Assembly (NCBI GenBank): GCA_017527945.1
Contig: JAFXPL010000180.1
Span: forward strand, 1 to 41,354
Length of the DNA stretch: 41,354 bases
DNA from: Bacteroidales bacterium
Lineage (GTDB): Bacteria > Bacteroidota > Bacteroidia > Bacteroidales > WCHB1-69
Reading direction: 5' to 3'
Shown: one piece after another, positions 32,466-41,354 of the stretch
Position numbering within the stretch: the first letter of the stretch is position 1
How the letters are laid out: each line of letters opens with the position of its first letter
Program-made: the position numbers and the translations under genes
Notes under the pieces: model-generated
What the model saw: only the letters and a program-made list of their open reading frames with translations
Told to the model about the DNA's origin: nothing
Databases searched by the model: none

Positions 32466-34001
32466 ATGGCAAAGACAATCTTCTTAGTGGGCATCGGCGT
32501 GGTGGTGATTGTGATCCTCCTCGCCATCTGTTACGTGAAGGCTCCGCCAAAGGACGCTTTCGTCATCTCCGGCCTGTCGCGCAAGCCGAGAATCCTGATC
32601 GGCAAGGGCGGTCTGAGGATTCCCGGTCTGGAACGGGTCGATAAGGTCTTCCTCGGCCAGACATCAGTCGATATAAAGACCTCCACTCCGGTCCCGACCA
32701 ACGACTTCATCTCCGTGATGGTGGATGCGGTGGCGAAGATCCGGGTTATCAACTCGGACGACGGCATCCGGCTCGCCGCCAAGAACTTCCTCAACATGAC
32801 GGAGAAGGACATCGCCTCTCAGATTAAGGACTCGCTCGAAGGCAACATGCGCGAAATCATCGGCACGCTCGACCTGAAGTCGCTGAACATCGACCGCGAC
32901 GGTTTTTCGGACCAAATCGCCAAGAAGGCAGCCCCTGACATGGCGAAGCTCGGCATCGAAGTGATTTCCTGCAACATCCAGAACATCACCGACAACGAAG
33001 GGCTCATCAAGAACCTCGGCGCAGACAACACGTTCAAGATCCGCAAAGAGGCGGCCATCACGAAGGCACAGGCGGAGCGCGACATCGCCATCGCGGAGTC
33101 CGAGGCGGCAAAGGAAGCCAACGACGCCCGCGTCCAGAACGAGACCATCATCGCCGAGAAGAACAATGAACTGGCCGTTAAGAAAGCGAACCTGAAGGTG
33201 ATCGAGGACACGCAACGCGCCAAGGCGGACGCCGCCTACGAAATCCAGAAGCAGGAGCAACAGAAGACCGTCAACGAGAAGACCGTGGAGGCCGAGGCCA
33301 CCAAGCAAATCCTCACGCAGGAGCGGCAGAAAGACATCAACGCCGCCGCCGTGGAGGCCGAGACCGAGAAGGCCCGCAAAGAGCAGGAGCTGACTCAGGA
33401 GCAGGTCAAGATCCAGCAGAACCGCCTCGAAGCGGAAATCCAGAAAACCGCGGACGCCGAGAAATACCAGAAAGAAATCACCGCAGCGGCGGAACTCGAA
33501 CAACGCAAGCGCAAAGCCGAAGCGGAGGCATACGAGGCGGAGCAGCGCGCCCGTGCCGTAAAAGCGCAGGCCGAGGCGGAACAGTTCCGCATGGAACAGG
33601 AGGCCATCGGCAAGAAGAAGCTGGCCGATGCCGCCGCCTATGAAATCGAGCAGAAGGGACTCGCAGAAGCCGCCGCCATCGAGAAGAAAGGCCTTGCCGA
33701 GGCGGAGGCCATGAAGAAGAAGGCGGAGGCATTCGAGAAGTACGGCAGCGCGGCCAAGGCACAAATGGTCATCGACAAGCTCCCCGAAATCGCCGAATCC
33801 GTGGCGAAGCCCATCAGCTCCATCAAGGACGTGCGCATCTACGGCGGCAACGGCGAAGGCATCACGCAAATCTCCGGACAGGTGCCCACGGTCATCAAGC
33901 AAACGATGGACACCGTGGCCGACGCCACCGGCGTCGATATGACCGAAATCGTCAAGCAATCGACCCTTGAAAGTGCCGTGAAGCGCACCGCCGACAAGTA
34001 A
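32466..34001 (+). CDS. Flotillin-family (SPFH/band 7) membrane scaffold protein
   Basis: 511 residues. Start 32466 (MAKTIFLVGIGVVVIVILLAICYV) gives a single N-terminal membrane helix. The SPFH/band 7 domain follows (about 27-190), then a long Glu/Ala-rich coiled coil (about 195-430, with many AEA, EAE and KKAEAEA runs) and a C-terminal region (SGQVPTVIKQTMDTVADATG) typical of bacterial flotillins of the FloT/YqiK type. Such proteins form oligomers in ordered membrane patches and influence membrane fluidity and the assembly of complexes. The usual partner, an NfeD-family gene, is not adjacent. It is transcribed divergently from lpdA and closes with a bidirectional terminator. Confidence 0.94.
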   Translation: MAKTIFLVGIGVVVIVILLAICYVKAPPKDAFVISGLSRKPRILIGKGGLRIPGLERVDKVFLGQTSVDIKTSTPVPTNDFISVMVDAVAKIRVINSDDGIRLAAKNFLNMTEKDIASQIKDSLEGNMREIIGTLDLKSLNIDRDGFSDQIAKKAAPDMAKLGIEVISCNIQNITDNEGLIKNLGADNTFKIRKEAAITKAQAERDIAIAESEAAKEANDARVQNETIIAEKNNELAVKKANLKVIEDTQRAKADAAYEIQKQEQQKTVNEKTVEAEATKQILTQERQKDINAAAVEAETEKARKEQELTQEQVKIQQNRLEAEIQKTADAEKYQKEITAAAELEQRKRKAEAEAYEAEQRARAVKAQAEAEQFRMEQEAIGKKKLADAAAYEIEQKGLAEAAAIEKKGLAEAEAMKKKAEAFEKYGSAAKAQMVIDKLPEIAESVAKPISSIKDVRIYGGNGEGITQISGQVPTVIKQTMDTVADATGVDMTEIVKQSTLESAVKRTADK

Positions 34002-34036
34002 AACGACAATCGTTAAAAAAACGGAAACGTAAAAAG

Positions 34037-34069
34037 AAAACCGGACAGCGGGAAGCCGTCCGGTTTTTT
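34037..34069. terminator. Bidirectional terminator between flotillin and rocD
   Basis: A 10-bp perfect stem (AAAACCGGAC at 34037-34046 with GTCCGGTTTT at 34058-34067) with an 11-base loop. It is followed by T residues on the plus strand and by a T-rich stretch on the minus strand, so it can end both converging transcripts. Confidence 0.9.
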
Positions 34070-34094
34070 ATTTACAAAACTTGAAGTTATAATA

Positions 34095-35321
34095 CTATTC
34101 GAAAGAAAGAATAGCCTCTTTGATAATGGCGATGGCCTCGCGGAGTTCCTCTTCGGTGATGACCAAAGGAGGAGCGAAGCGGATGATGTGTTGGTGGGTC
34201 GGCTTGGCCAGCACGCCCATGTCGCGCATCTTCTCGCACACATCCCAAGCCTCCTTGCCGTTGGTGGGTTGGATGACGATGGCGTTGAGCAGTCCCTTGC
34301 CGCGCACCAGCTTGATCATCGGGCTGTTGACCTTGCCCATCTCCTCGCGGAAAATCTTGCCGAGGTATTCAGCGCGTTCTGCGAGTTTTTCCTCTTTCAC
34401 CACTTCGAGGGCGGCGATACCCACGCGGCAAGCCACCGGGTTGCCACCGAATGTGGAGCCGTGCTCGCCGGGTTTGATGTTGAGCATGATGTCGTCGTCG
34501 GCCAACACAGCGGAAACGGGCATCGTGCCGCCGGAGAGAGCCTTGCCGAGGACAAGGATGTCGGGACGGACACCTTCGTGGTCGCAAGCGAGCATCTTGC
34601 CCGTGCGGGCGATACCAGTCTGCACCTCGTCAGCGATGAACAGCACATTGTGCTGCTTGCAGAGGTCGTAGCATTTCTTCAGATAGCCTTCATCGGGGAC
34701 GAAGACACCTGCCTCGCCCTGGATGGGTTCCACCAGGAAACCGCACACCATCGGGTCTTCCAGCGCCTTAGCCAGAGCGTCCACGTCGTTATAGGGGATG
34801 CGGATGAAGCCGGGCGTGAACGGGCCGAAGCCAGCGTATGAATCCGGATCGTTGGAAAGGGAGACTATCGTGATGGTACGGCCGTGGAAGTTGCCTTCGC
34901 AGACCACAATCTTGGCCTGGTTTTCGGGAAGACCTTTCTTGTCGTAACCCCAACGGCGGCAGAGTTTCAGAGCCGTCTCGTCGGCCTCGGCGCCGGAGTT
35001 CATCGGCAGCACCTTGTCGTATCCGAACGTCTCGGTGACGTATTTCTCGAACGGGCCGAGACAATCGTTGTAGAAAGCGCGGGAGGTCAGAGTGACCTTC
35101 TGAGCCTGGTCGATCATGGCTTCGATGATCTTCGGGTGGCAGTGACCCTGGTTCACGGCGGAATAAGCGGAGAGGAAGTCGAAGTACTTCTTGCCTTCAA
35201 CGTCCCACACGAACGGGCCTTTACCACGGGCGATGACCACGCCCAGCGGATGATAGTTGTGTGCTCCATAGCGGGCTTCCATATCCATGGCCTGCTGACT
35301 TGATGTAATTTTTTCTACCAT
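34095..35321 (-). CDS. rocD: Ornithine aminotransferase (ornithine-oxo-acid transaminase)
   Basis: 408 residues, the usual length. This PLP enzyme moves the delta-amino group of ornithine to 2-oxoglutarate, giving glutamate semialdehyde, and links arginine and proline metabolism. Class III aminotransferase features are clear: NSGAEADE (108-115), FHGRT (146-150), [11 protein letters not shown] (231-241), the PLP lysine Lys260 in LGKALSGG, and STFGGNPVA. The N terminus ([20 protein letters not shown]) is typical of ornithine aminotransferase and distinguishes it from acetylornithine aminotransferase. It stands alone with its own -7 box and a shared terminator. Confidence 0.95.
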   Translation of the reverse strand: MVEKITSSQQAMDMEARYGAHNYHPLGVVIARGKGPFVWDVEGKKYFDFLSAYSAVNQGHCHPKIIEAMIDQAQKVTLTSRAFYNDCLGPFEKYVTETFGYDKVLPMNSGAEADETALKLCRRWGYDKKGLPENQAKIVVCEGNFHGRTITIVSLSNDPDSYAGFGPFTPGFIRIPYNDVDALAKALEDPMVCGFLVEPIQGEAGVFVPDEGYLKKCYDLCKQHNVLFIADEVQTGIARTGKMLACDHEGVRPDILVLGKALSGGTMPVSAVLADDDIMLNIKPGEHGSTFGGNPVACRVGIAALEVVKEEKLAERAEYLGKIFREEMGKVNSPMIKLVRGKGLLNAIVIQPTNGKEAWDVCEKMRDMGVLAKPTHQHIIRFAPPLVITEEELREAIAIIKEAILSFE

Positions 35322-35370
35322 AATTACTATAATTTAGATGAGTATAAAACTTCTTCGTTTTTAGAATCGG

Positions 35371-35378
35371 CAAAGATA
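35371..35378 (-). promoter_or_regulatory. -7 box of rocD
   Basis: Minus strand reads TATCTTTGCCG, the extended consensus, about 50 bases before the start at 35321. Confidence 0.5.
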
Positions 35379-35434
35379 AACTTTTTTTCAATATACCGTT
35401 TTGCAAAAAAGAACTAAATGCGGAAATCCGAGTA

Positions 35435-35464
35435 TTGCCGTTTCGTGAAAAAATCCTATTTTTG
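35435..35464 (+). promoter_or_regulatory. Promoter of the tamB-transporter operon
   Basis: TTG (35435-35437) and TATTTTTG (35457-35464) are 19 bases apart, the best full match to the Bacteroidota promoter in this window. The -7 box is followed by CCGC. The start codon is 26 bases downstream. Confidence 0.65.
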
Positions 35465-35490
35465 CCGCTTTATATAAATATTGTACGATA

Positions 35491-38400
35491 ATGGGAAAAA
35501 GCGGCATCAAAAAAGCACTCAAGGTCGCGGCATGGGTGGTCGGATGTTTTCTGGCCTTGGACCTGCTGCTCGTGGGCTTGTTGTTTGTCCCATCCATCCA
35601 AACCTTTGTCGTACATAAAGTTACGGAGTCCATCAGCGAAGCCTGGGGCACAGAAATATCCATCGGCAAAATCCGTCTCACTCCCACTCTGAAGCTCGTG
35701 GCGCACGAGGTCGCCATCAAGGACCACCACAACGAGAACATGATCTATTCAAAGTTCGTGAAGGGAAGGTTGCGCTCCATCCGCACGAAACCTTTCAAAC
35801 TCGGCCTTGGCGACGTACACTTCGACGGCGTGGACATCATACTGCGCACCTACAAGGGCGAGGAGACCATCAACATCGCCCAATGGGCCAGAAAATTCCA
35901 CTCCGACAGCGACACGCCGGCCTTCGAGCTGACTTCCAACGCGGTGAAGGTCTCAAACGGCAGATTCGTCCTCATCAACGACAACACCCGGGTGGTGTAT
36001 GACACGAAAGGGCAACCCGACATCGACTACGCCTTCTTCGAGCTGGCTGACATCGCCATCGATGCCAAAGACTTCAAGCTGGAGGGTGCCGACGTCGCCA
36101 TGAAGTTCAAGCAGCTGGCTTTCAACCAATACGGAGGCTTCCGCATAGAAAAATGCAGCGGCGACTTCCGCATCTGCGACACCACGCTCACTTTCAACGA
36201 CTTACGATTGAAGACTCCGAACAGCAACCTCGACCTCGACCTTTGCTTCCAATATCGCGACTGGCAGAGCTACGCGGAATTCCTCGACTCGGTGAACATC
36301 CTCGCCGCCATCCGTCCCTCCACGCTGTCCATGACCGACATTGCCGGCTTCGCGCCCGCCATCAAGGGCATGGACGAAGTGTTCCGCTTGCAGGCCGACA
36401 CCGTGCGCGGCACCGTCAACGATTTCCGCCTGCGCAACGTGAAGGCCCGCTGGTTAGACGACAACCTGGTGCAGGGCGATGTCGCCATCCGCGATGTCAC
36501 CCGATTCCGCGAGGCCCGCTTCGACGTGACGTTAGACTCCACCGTGGTGAACGCCGCCGAATTGCCCGCCTTCACCCTTCCGAAAGGGAAGGCCATCCGA
36601 CCGAACAAATGGCTCAACAAAGTCGGCGCCACCACCGTGACGGGAACCTTCCTGGGCGGGCTCTCACAGTTCGATGCCAAGCTGACGGCCGCTACCGGGC
36701 TCGGGACCGTGACAACGGACGTCACTGCCGACACGCAAGACGGACGAATGAGCTTCGGGGGGACGCTGGCCTCCAACGACCTTCGCTTAGCCAAGCTGAC
36801 CGGCAACTACCAGACGTTCGGGGCCACAAACCTGAGCCTCGCCTTCGACGGCGACATTCCGGCCACGAACCTCAATGCCAAGAGCCTGCGCACCGCACAG
36901 GCGCACGTCTCGGGCACCGTGTCGCGATTTTCCCTCATGGGCTACCCGGTTCGCAACGTCCGCATCAACGGCGACTACTCCGAGGGGCTGTTCAACGCCA
37001 CGCTGAACGCGAACGACCCGAACCTTCACGGCGACCTCATCGCCCAGTTAGACATTTCGCAGCCTGTCCCTTATCTACAAGGGAGCATGGAGCTGCAGGA
37101 ACTCGCCGCCGGCGCCATCGCGCAACATCTCGCCCCTGTGGATTCGGCCAAAGCCACGGGCATCTACAAGGTTGTCGCCTCACTGCAGCGGAACCCCGCC
37201 CTGAAGCTCAGCTTCAACCATTTCCAGATTTCCATGAGCGGCAACAACCTCGACAACTGCAACGGCTTCCTCGGGTGCGACAACCTGAAGCTGTCCTTCA
37301 GCGAAGACAGCCTCTCCAACGAACGGCTGCGCCTGACCGCCATCAACAAAGAGCGAATGCACAAATACATTCTCTCTTCCAACCTCGTGAGCGCCACCTT
37401 CGAGTCCTCCTACCCCATCGCCACCGTGACCGACTCGCTGATTGCCATCGCCCACAACCTCTTCCCTTCGCTGATCAAAGCCAAGGGCCGGCAGGCCGGG
37501 AGAGATAGCGAAGAGTTCGCCGACAACATGTCCGGCTACATCAAGTTCAACGCCCGCACCTACAACATCCGCCCGATCACCAGGCTGCTGTACCCCGACT
37601 TGTTTGTCGCTTCCGGATCCACCGTGGACCTCGACATCCGTGCCGACCACGTGAACGACCGCGCCGAAATCAACCTCCCGTTCTTCGGCATCCGCAACAA
37701 GGTGCGGCTGCACCATTTCCATCTTGACGGGCATACCTCGGACGCGAAGACCCTCACCCTGCAGGTGAAAGGCGACTCCGCCATCGTGAACGTGGGCAAG
37801 GGGAAGCTGTTGTTCGACCAGGCGACCCTCAACGCCACGGCTGCCAACGACCTCATCCGCTACGAGCTCCTTTGGCACAACCCCTTCAACGCCGACAGCA
37901 ACGTCTCGCAGCTCTCCGGCAGCGCCAACATCGCCAAGACCGACGACATCGTCGTGCAGCTCGAACCCTCCAGGATCTTCCTGAAGGACTACGAATGCCA
38001 CTTCAACGACCAGAACACCATCCACATACGCCCGCACCGGTATGAAATCGACAACCTCGTGTTCTCCACGAACAACAGTTCCTTGGCCTTCAACGGCGAC
38101 TACGACACTCGCGACTCCAGCAGGCTGACCATGGCAGCGAAGAACATCGACCTCTCGCTTTTCAGCCCGCTGTTCGACAACATGTCGTTCGACGGCAGGC
38201 TGTCGGCCGACCTGAACCTGCTGAACCGCAACGGACAGAGGCTGATCTTCGGCAAGGCAATCACCGACGAGCTGGCCATGAACGAGACGCGATTGGGCGA
38301 CCTTTTCCTGATGGCCGGGCTCAACAACGAAAACGACATCCGCTTCACGGGCGGACTCTTCAACAGTTCGGCGGGCACGCTCGACTACCAGTATCTCTCC

Positions 38401-40116
38401 AAGTTCTCCATACGCGACTTCCGGCAGGAGAAGAACATCATCACGGATCTGTCGGGCACCTACTCGAACAAGCGGTTCGACGTGAAAGCCACCTTCGATT
38501 CCCTGCAGGCCGGCTTCTTGGAGCCGTTCCTGTCAAGTTTCAGCGACACGCTTTCGGGCAAGGCCTCCGGCGAAATCGCCTTCCACGCATCGCCCGACTC
38601 CTCCTACCTCAACGGCAAGGTGCATGTGATTGATGCCACCATGGGCATCGCCGCCCTCGGCACCATCTACCACGTGACCGACCAGGACATCATTCTCGAC
38701 AAGACGGGCATACGGTTCCCTAACATGCAACTCTCCGACAAGGACGGCAACAAGGCCGTGCTCGACGGCGACATCAGGCACAACATGTTCCGCGACATGC
38801 GCCTCGACCTGCGCATCAACACCGACCGCATCCTCGCGCTGAACTCGCCCCGCACCTCCAACGCCGTTTTCTACGGCACCGGCTACGTGAAGGGCGACGT
38901 CGCCATCTCCGGCCCGAGTGACAACCTTTCCTTCTCCGGCCCGAACATCCAGACCCTCAAAGGTTCCAAAATCGTGTTGGAGGTGAACTCGACCAACTCC
39001 GCATCCGAAACCAGCCAGATTCGGTTTGTGCCGCGCACCGTATCGGAAGAGAAGGCCGTGAATGCGCCATCGTCGCCCAGCAACCTGAACTTTGACTTCA
39101 CGTTCAACGTCACCAACGATGCCGACGTGGTCATCTTGATCGACGCCATCGGAGGCACACTGAACGCCCGTGCCGACGGCCGTTTCCAGCTGGTTTACAA
39201 CAGCGGAAACGACCTCAACCTCTACGGGAACCTGCTGCTGCACTCCGGCGACTTCAAGCTCTCGCTCTACGACATCGTGAACTCCAAGTTCACCCTCGTG
39301 AACGGCGGTTCCATCAACTTCGACGGACCGTTGGAGAACATGACCGTGAACCTGAGCGCCTACAAGACTTCCAAGACTTCCCTGACGAACATCATCCCCT
39401 CCGACTACCTTCAGTCCGGCAACGTCGATGTGAACTCCTACATCCATCTGCGCGGCCCACTGATGCGCCGCATCGAGCCGACGTTCAGCTTCGAGCTGCC
39501 CAACAGCAGCAACGAGGTGCGCAACCTCTTCTACACCTCCATCGACACCCAGAACACCGAGAACATCACCCGCCAGTTCGCCTACTTCCTCGTCACCAAC
39601 AGCTTCATGCCCGAGAACATGTTCAACGGCTCAAACGGAAGCACGGCGGGCAACAGTCTCAACATCTTCAGCAACATGGTCAACAACCTGCTCAGCGACG
39701 TGATTGACAGTCGGCGCGGCGGCTTCGGCATCACCTACAACCAGGCCACGGAGACCACCTCGGCGGAATACGGCGTGAAAGCCAACGCCAACCTTTTCAA
39801 CGAGCGCGTCTCCATGTCCACCCGATTCGGATACTACGACGACCGCTCCGCGCAAAACGCCTACAACAATATATACGGCGACCTCACCGTGGAGTACAGC
39901 ATCAACCCGGCAGGCACCTGGAAGGTGAAGGCCTTCACCTACATCGGCGAACGCGACGACAACTACAACTACCTCGGCGACCGCTACAACAACTACGTGG
40001 CCGGCGTCGCCCTGACCTACAAGCAGGACTTCGACAGCCGGAAGAGACGGAAACCGGCCGCGAGCAAACGAGTAAAAGACAAAGAAAACAAAGGAGGAAA
40101 GCACAATGAACAATAA
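35491..40116 (+). CDS. tamB: TamB-like envelope protein (translocation/assembly module, AsmA-like)
   Basis: 1541 residues. An N-terminal membrane anchor (about 11-33) is followed by an AsmA-like beginning (ISIGKIRLTPTLKLVAHEVAIKDHH) and a very long repetitive beta region, as expected for the bridge-like beta groove of TamB proteins. The C-terminal part from about residue 1240 (LNLYGNLLLHSGDFKLSLYD, FTLVNGGSINFDGPLENMTVNLSA, then FSFELPNS) is the conserved TamB domain (DUF490). The end has a strand-rich segment (STRFGYYDDRSAQNAYNN, GERDDNYNYLGDRYNNY) and a basic tail. In Proteobacteria TamB works with TamA and helps phospholipids and outer-membrane proteins across the periplasm; the same role is inferred here. 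The last 11 bases overlap the transporter gene. Confidence 0.9.
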   Translation: MGKSGIKKALKVAAWVVGCFLALDLLLVGLLFVPSIQTFVVHKVTESISEAWGTEISIGKIRLTPTLKLVAHEVAIKDHHNENMIYSKFVKGRLRSIRTKPFKLGLGDVHFDGVDIILRTYKGEETINIAQWARKFHSDSDTPAFELTSNAVKVSNGRFVLINDNTRVVYDTKGQPDIDYAFFELADIAIDAKDFKLEGADVAMKFKQLAFNQYGGFRIEKCSGDFRICDTTLTFNDLRLKTPNSNLDLDLCFQYRDWQSYAEFLDSVNILAAIRPSTLSMTDIAGFAPAIKGMDEVFRLQADTVRGTVNDFRLRNVKARWLDDNLVQGDVAIRDVTRFREARFDVTLDSTVVNAAELPAFTLPKGKAIRPNKWLNKVGATTVTGTFLGGLSQFDAKLTAATGLGTVTTDVTADTQDGRMSFGGTLASNDLRLAKLTGNYQTFGATNLSLAFDGDIPATNLNAKSLRTAQAHVSGTVSRFSLMGYPVRNVRINGDYSEGLFNATLNANDPNLHGDLIAQLDISQPVPYLQGSMELQELAAGAIAQHLAPVDSAKATGIYKVVASLQRNPALKLSFNHFQISMSGNNLDNCNGFLGCDNLKLSFSEDSLSNERLRLTAINKERMHKYILSSNLVSATFESSYPIATVTDSLIAIAHNLFPSLIKAKGRQAGRDSEEFADNMSGYIKFNARTYNIRPITRLLYPDLFVASGSTVDLDIRADHVNDRAEINLPFFGIRNKVRLHHFHLDGHTSDAKTLTLQVKGDSAIVNVGKGKLLFDQATLNATAANDLIRYELLWHNPFNADSNVSQLSGSANIAKTDDIVVQLEPSRIFLKDYECHFNDQNTIHIRPHRYEIDNLVFSTNNSSLAFNGDYDTRDSSRLTMAAKNIDLSLFSPLFDNMSFDGRLSADLNLLNRNGQRLIFGKAITDELAMNETRLGDLFLMAGLNNENDIRFTGGLFNSSAGTLDYQYLSKFSIRDFRQEKNIITDLSGTYSNKRFDVKATFDSLQAGFLEPFLSSFSDTLSGKASGEIAFHASPDSSYLNGKVHVIDATMGIAALGTIYHVTDQDIILDKTGIRFPNMQLSDKDGNKAVLDGDIRHNMFRDMRLDLRINTDRILALNSPRTSNAVFYGTGYVKGDVAISGPSDNLSFSGPNIQTLKGSKIVLEVNSTNSASETSQIRFVPRTVSEEKAVNAPSSPSNLNFDFTFNVTNDADVVILIDAIGGTLNARADGRFQLVYNSGNDLNLYGNLLLHSGDFKLSLYDIVNSKFTLVNGGSINFDGPLENMTVNLSAYKTSKTSLTNIIPSDYLQSGNVDVNSYIHLRGPLMRRIEPTFSFELPNSSNEVRNLFYTSIDTQNTENITRQFAYFLVTNSFMPENMFNGSNGSTAGNSLNIFSNMVNNLLSDVIDSRRGGFGITYNQATETTSAEYGVKANANLFNERVSMSTRFGYYDDRSAQNAYNNIYGDLTVEYSINPAGTWKVKAFTYIGERDDNYNYLGDRYNNYVAGVALTYKQDFDSRKRRKPAASKRVKDKENKGGKHNEQ
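40091..40097 (+). promoter_or_regulatory. Strong Shine-Dalgarno sequence inside the tamB 3' end
   Basis: AAGGAGG lies 8 bases before the ATG at 40106 and within tamB codons for KGG. Strong Shine-Dalgarno sites are rare in Bacteroidota and I noticed no other in this window. It probably allows coupled translation of the overlapping transporter gene. Confidence 0.6.
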
Positions 40117-41218
40117 CGGGAAAAGCGTCATCGCCATACTCATCGGGCTGGCCATCATCATCTTCCTGGGATGGTTTTTCTCCGATATAGTCCTCTATAT
40201 CTTCATCGCCTTCGTGCTGTCGATGTTAGGGTCGCCGTTGGTGAAACTGCTCACCAAGATCCGCATCGGGAAGTGGACGTTCCCGTCCTCCGTAGCCGCA
40301 GGCATCGTGCTGGTGCTGATTGTCGCCGTTGTCGGGCTGATTTTCTACCTGGTCATTCCCGCCTTCGTCAACGAGATCAAGTTCTTGACTACCTTGGACT
40401 TAAGTTCTGTGGGCGAGAGCATCCAAGACTGGCTGAACCAGTTCGACAAACCGCTGCGCAAATACGGCATCCTGCAACGGCGGCAGCACGTCACCGACCT
40501 GCTGAACGAAGAGTTCACGACGTTTGTCAAGAAAATCAGCATGTCGAGCATTGTGACCGGCACCGCGAACATCGTCAAGACGGTCTTTGTGGCGGTCTTT
40601 TCCATCCTGTTCATGACCTTCTTCTCACTGAAGGACCACAGGATATTCTTCAAGATGGTGCGTAGCTGGCTTCCCAACAAGGTGCAGGAGAACTACGACA
40701 ACATCCTGAAGGCCACCGGGACACAGGTCGCCTCCTATTTCCGCGGGGTGCTGTTGGAGATGTTCATCGTCGGTTTCCTCGAATTCCTGATCTGCGCCAT
40801 CCTCGGCGTTCCCAACGCCCTGCTGATCGGCTTCATCGGCGGCCTGCTGAACATCATCCCGTACGTGGGTACGCTCATCGCCGTCACGATCAGCATCATC
40901 GTCGGCATCACCGCGCTGCTGCCCATCTCCCCGGAGATGTCGCTCGTTTGGGCCACCGTCATCAAGATTGCGGCGGCCTTCGCCGTGGCCAAAATGGTCG
41001 ATGACTTCATTCTGCAGCCCTTCATCTACGGCCACCAGACCCACTCGCACCCGCTGGAGATTTTCATCGTCATCCTCATGGCCGGCTATGTCGGCGGCGT
41101 GTTCGCCATGATTTTTGCAGTCCCCGCCTACACGCTCCTCCGCATTGTCGTCAACGAGTTCTTCGGCGCACAGTTCGCCTCTGCCGACGAACGGGAGGAG
41201 ATGCTGGCGGATAAGTGA
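40106..41218 (+). CDS. AI-2E family transporter (TqsA/PerM-type membrane protein)
   Basis: 370 residues. N-terminal helices (about 9-38 as a pair, 62-90), a cytoplasmic or periplasmic stretch (about 95-150), further helices, and the conserved segment GGLLNIIPYVGTLIA followed by a VDDFILQPFIYG motif identify the family. Members are called AI-2 exporters (TqsA) or permeases (PerM), and some act as Na+/H+ antiporters, so the substrate here is open. The start at 40106 overlaps tamB by 11 bases and has a good Shine-Dalgarno sequence. The TGA stop lies inside the first unit of a heptamer array. Confidence 0.92.
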   Translation: MNNNGKSVIAILIGLAIIIFLGWFFSDIVLYIFIAFVLSMLGSPLVKLLTKIRIGKWTFPSSVAAGIVLVLIVAVVGLIFYLVIPAFVNEIKFLTTLDLSSVGESIQDWLNQFDKPLRKYGILQRRQHVTDLLNEEFTTFVKKISMSSIVTGTANIVKTVFVAVFSILFMTFFSLKDHRIFFKMVRSWLPNKVQENYDNILKATGTQVASYFRGVLLEMFIVGFLEFLICAILGVPNALLIGFIGGLLNIIPYVGTLIAVTISIIVGITALLPISPEMSLVWATVIKIAAAFAVAKMVDDFILQPFIYGHQTHSHPLEIFIVILMAGYVGGVFAMIFAVPAYTLLRIVVNEFFGAQFASADEREEMLADK

Positions 41219-41290
41219 GAGTTGAGAACTAAGAATTGAGAATTGAGAATTGAGAACTAAGAATTGAGAATTAAGAGTTGAGAGTTGAGG
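41214..41290. repeat. Heptamer array (ATTGAGA-like) starting at the transporter stop codon
   Basis: Eleven consecutive 7-bp units: AGTGAGA, GTTGAGA, ACTAAGA, ATTGAGA three times, ACTAAGA, ATTGAGA, ATTAAGA, GTTGAGA, GTTGAGG. The TGA stop (41216-41218) is in the first. The units resemble the AGAACTGAGAG tails of the composite repeats at 141 and 15457. Confidence 0.93.
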
Positions 41291-41327
41291 GAGCCTTTGA
41301 GCAGATTCGTCGGGCAGGAATTTGGTA

Positions 41328-41354
41328 ACAACAAACAACAAACAACAAACAACA
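41328..41354. repeat. Heptamer array (ACAACAA) running off the window
   Basis: ACAACAA is repeated three times and a fourth copy is cut by the window end. What follows is unknown. Confidence 0.85.

Overview
The window looks like a chromosomal segment of a Bacteroidales (Bacteroidota) bacterium. The evidence is: proteins ending in type IX secretion (T9SS) sorting domains of both kinds (a short C-terminal beta domain and a gliding-motility-type CHU_C domain); promoters of the Bacteroidota type (TAnnTTTG -7 boxes, here usually extended to TAYYTTTGCCG); near absence of Shine-Dalgarno sequences; and families typical of the group (AAA-ATPase-like/PD-(D/E)XK proteins, Fe-S aldo/keto reductases, TamB). 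Coding DNA is GC-rich and intergenic DNA AT-rich. The genus cannot be told from this sequence.

Layout. 1-592: start of a divergent gene at the edge, then a repeat-rich leader. 593-15390: two giant exported proteins built from alternating fibronectin type III and jelly-roll (MAM/cleaved-adhesin-like) modules, each with its own promoter, GGAA-loop terminator and T9SS sorting domain; the second is split by an in-frame TGA. 15391-15718: terminator and composite repeats. 15719-16966 (minus): lipoprotein aldo/keto reductase with ferredoxin tail that lacks two of the four usual catalytic residues. 17080-18678: AAA-ATPase-like/nuclease-fold protein. 18717-22517: a 1266-residue T9SS type B cargo. 22637-26601: an unknown lipoprotein, a membrane polyferredoxin that resembles a NapH-NapG fusion, and a Tat-exported aldo/keto reductase-ferredoxin, probably an envelope electron-transfer module. 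26717-29767: TPR protein, DedA-family membrane protein, shikimate dehydrogenase. 29831-32327 (minus): outer-membrane-like protein and dihydrolipoyl dehydrogenase. 32466-34001: flotillin. 34095-35321 (minus): ornithine aminotransferase. 35491-41218: TamB overlapping an AI-2E-family transporter.

Two things stand out. First, short-period tandem arrays (units of 6-9 bp, most often 7) occur at many gene ends. At five genes the array begins inside, or directly next to, the stop codon, and in both giant T9SS proteins a heptamer array lies inside the sorting-domain coding sequence. Second, the NapGH-like fusion next to a Tat-exported aldo/keto reductase-ferredoxin suggests a quinol-linked reductase outside the cytoplasm whose substrate is unknown. 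No RNA genes, insertion sequences, CRISPR arrays or phage genes were seen.
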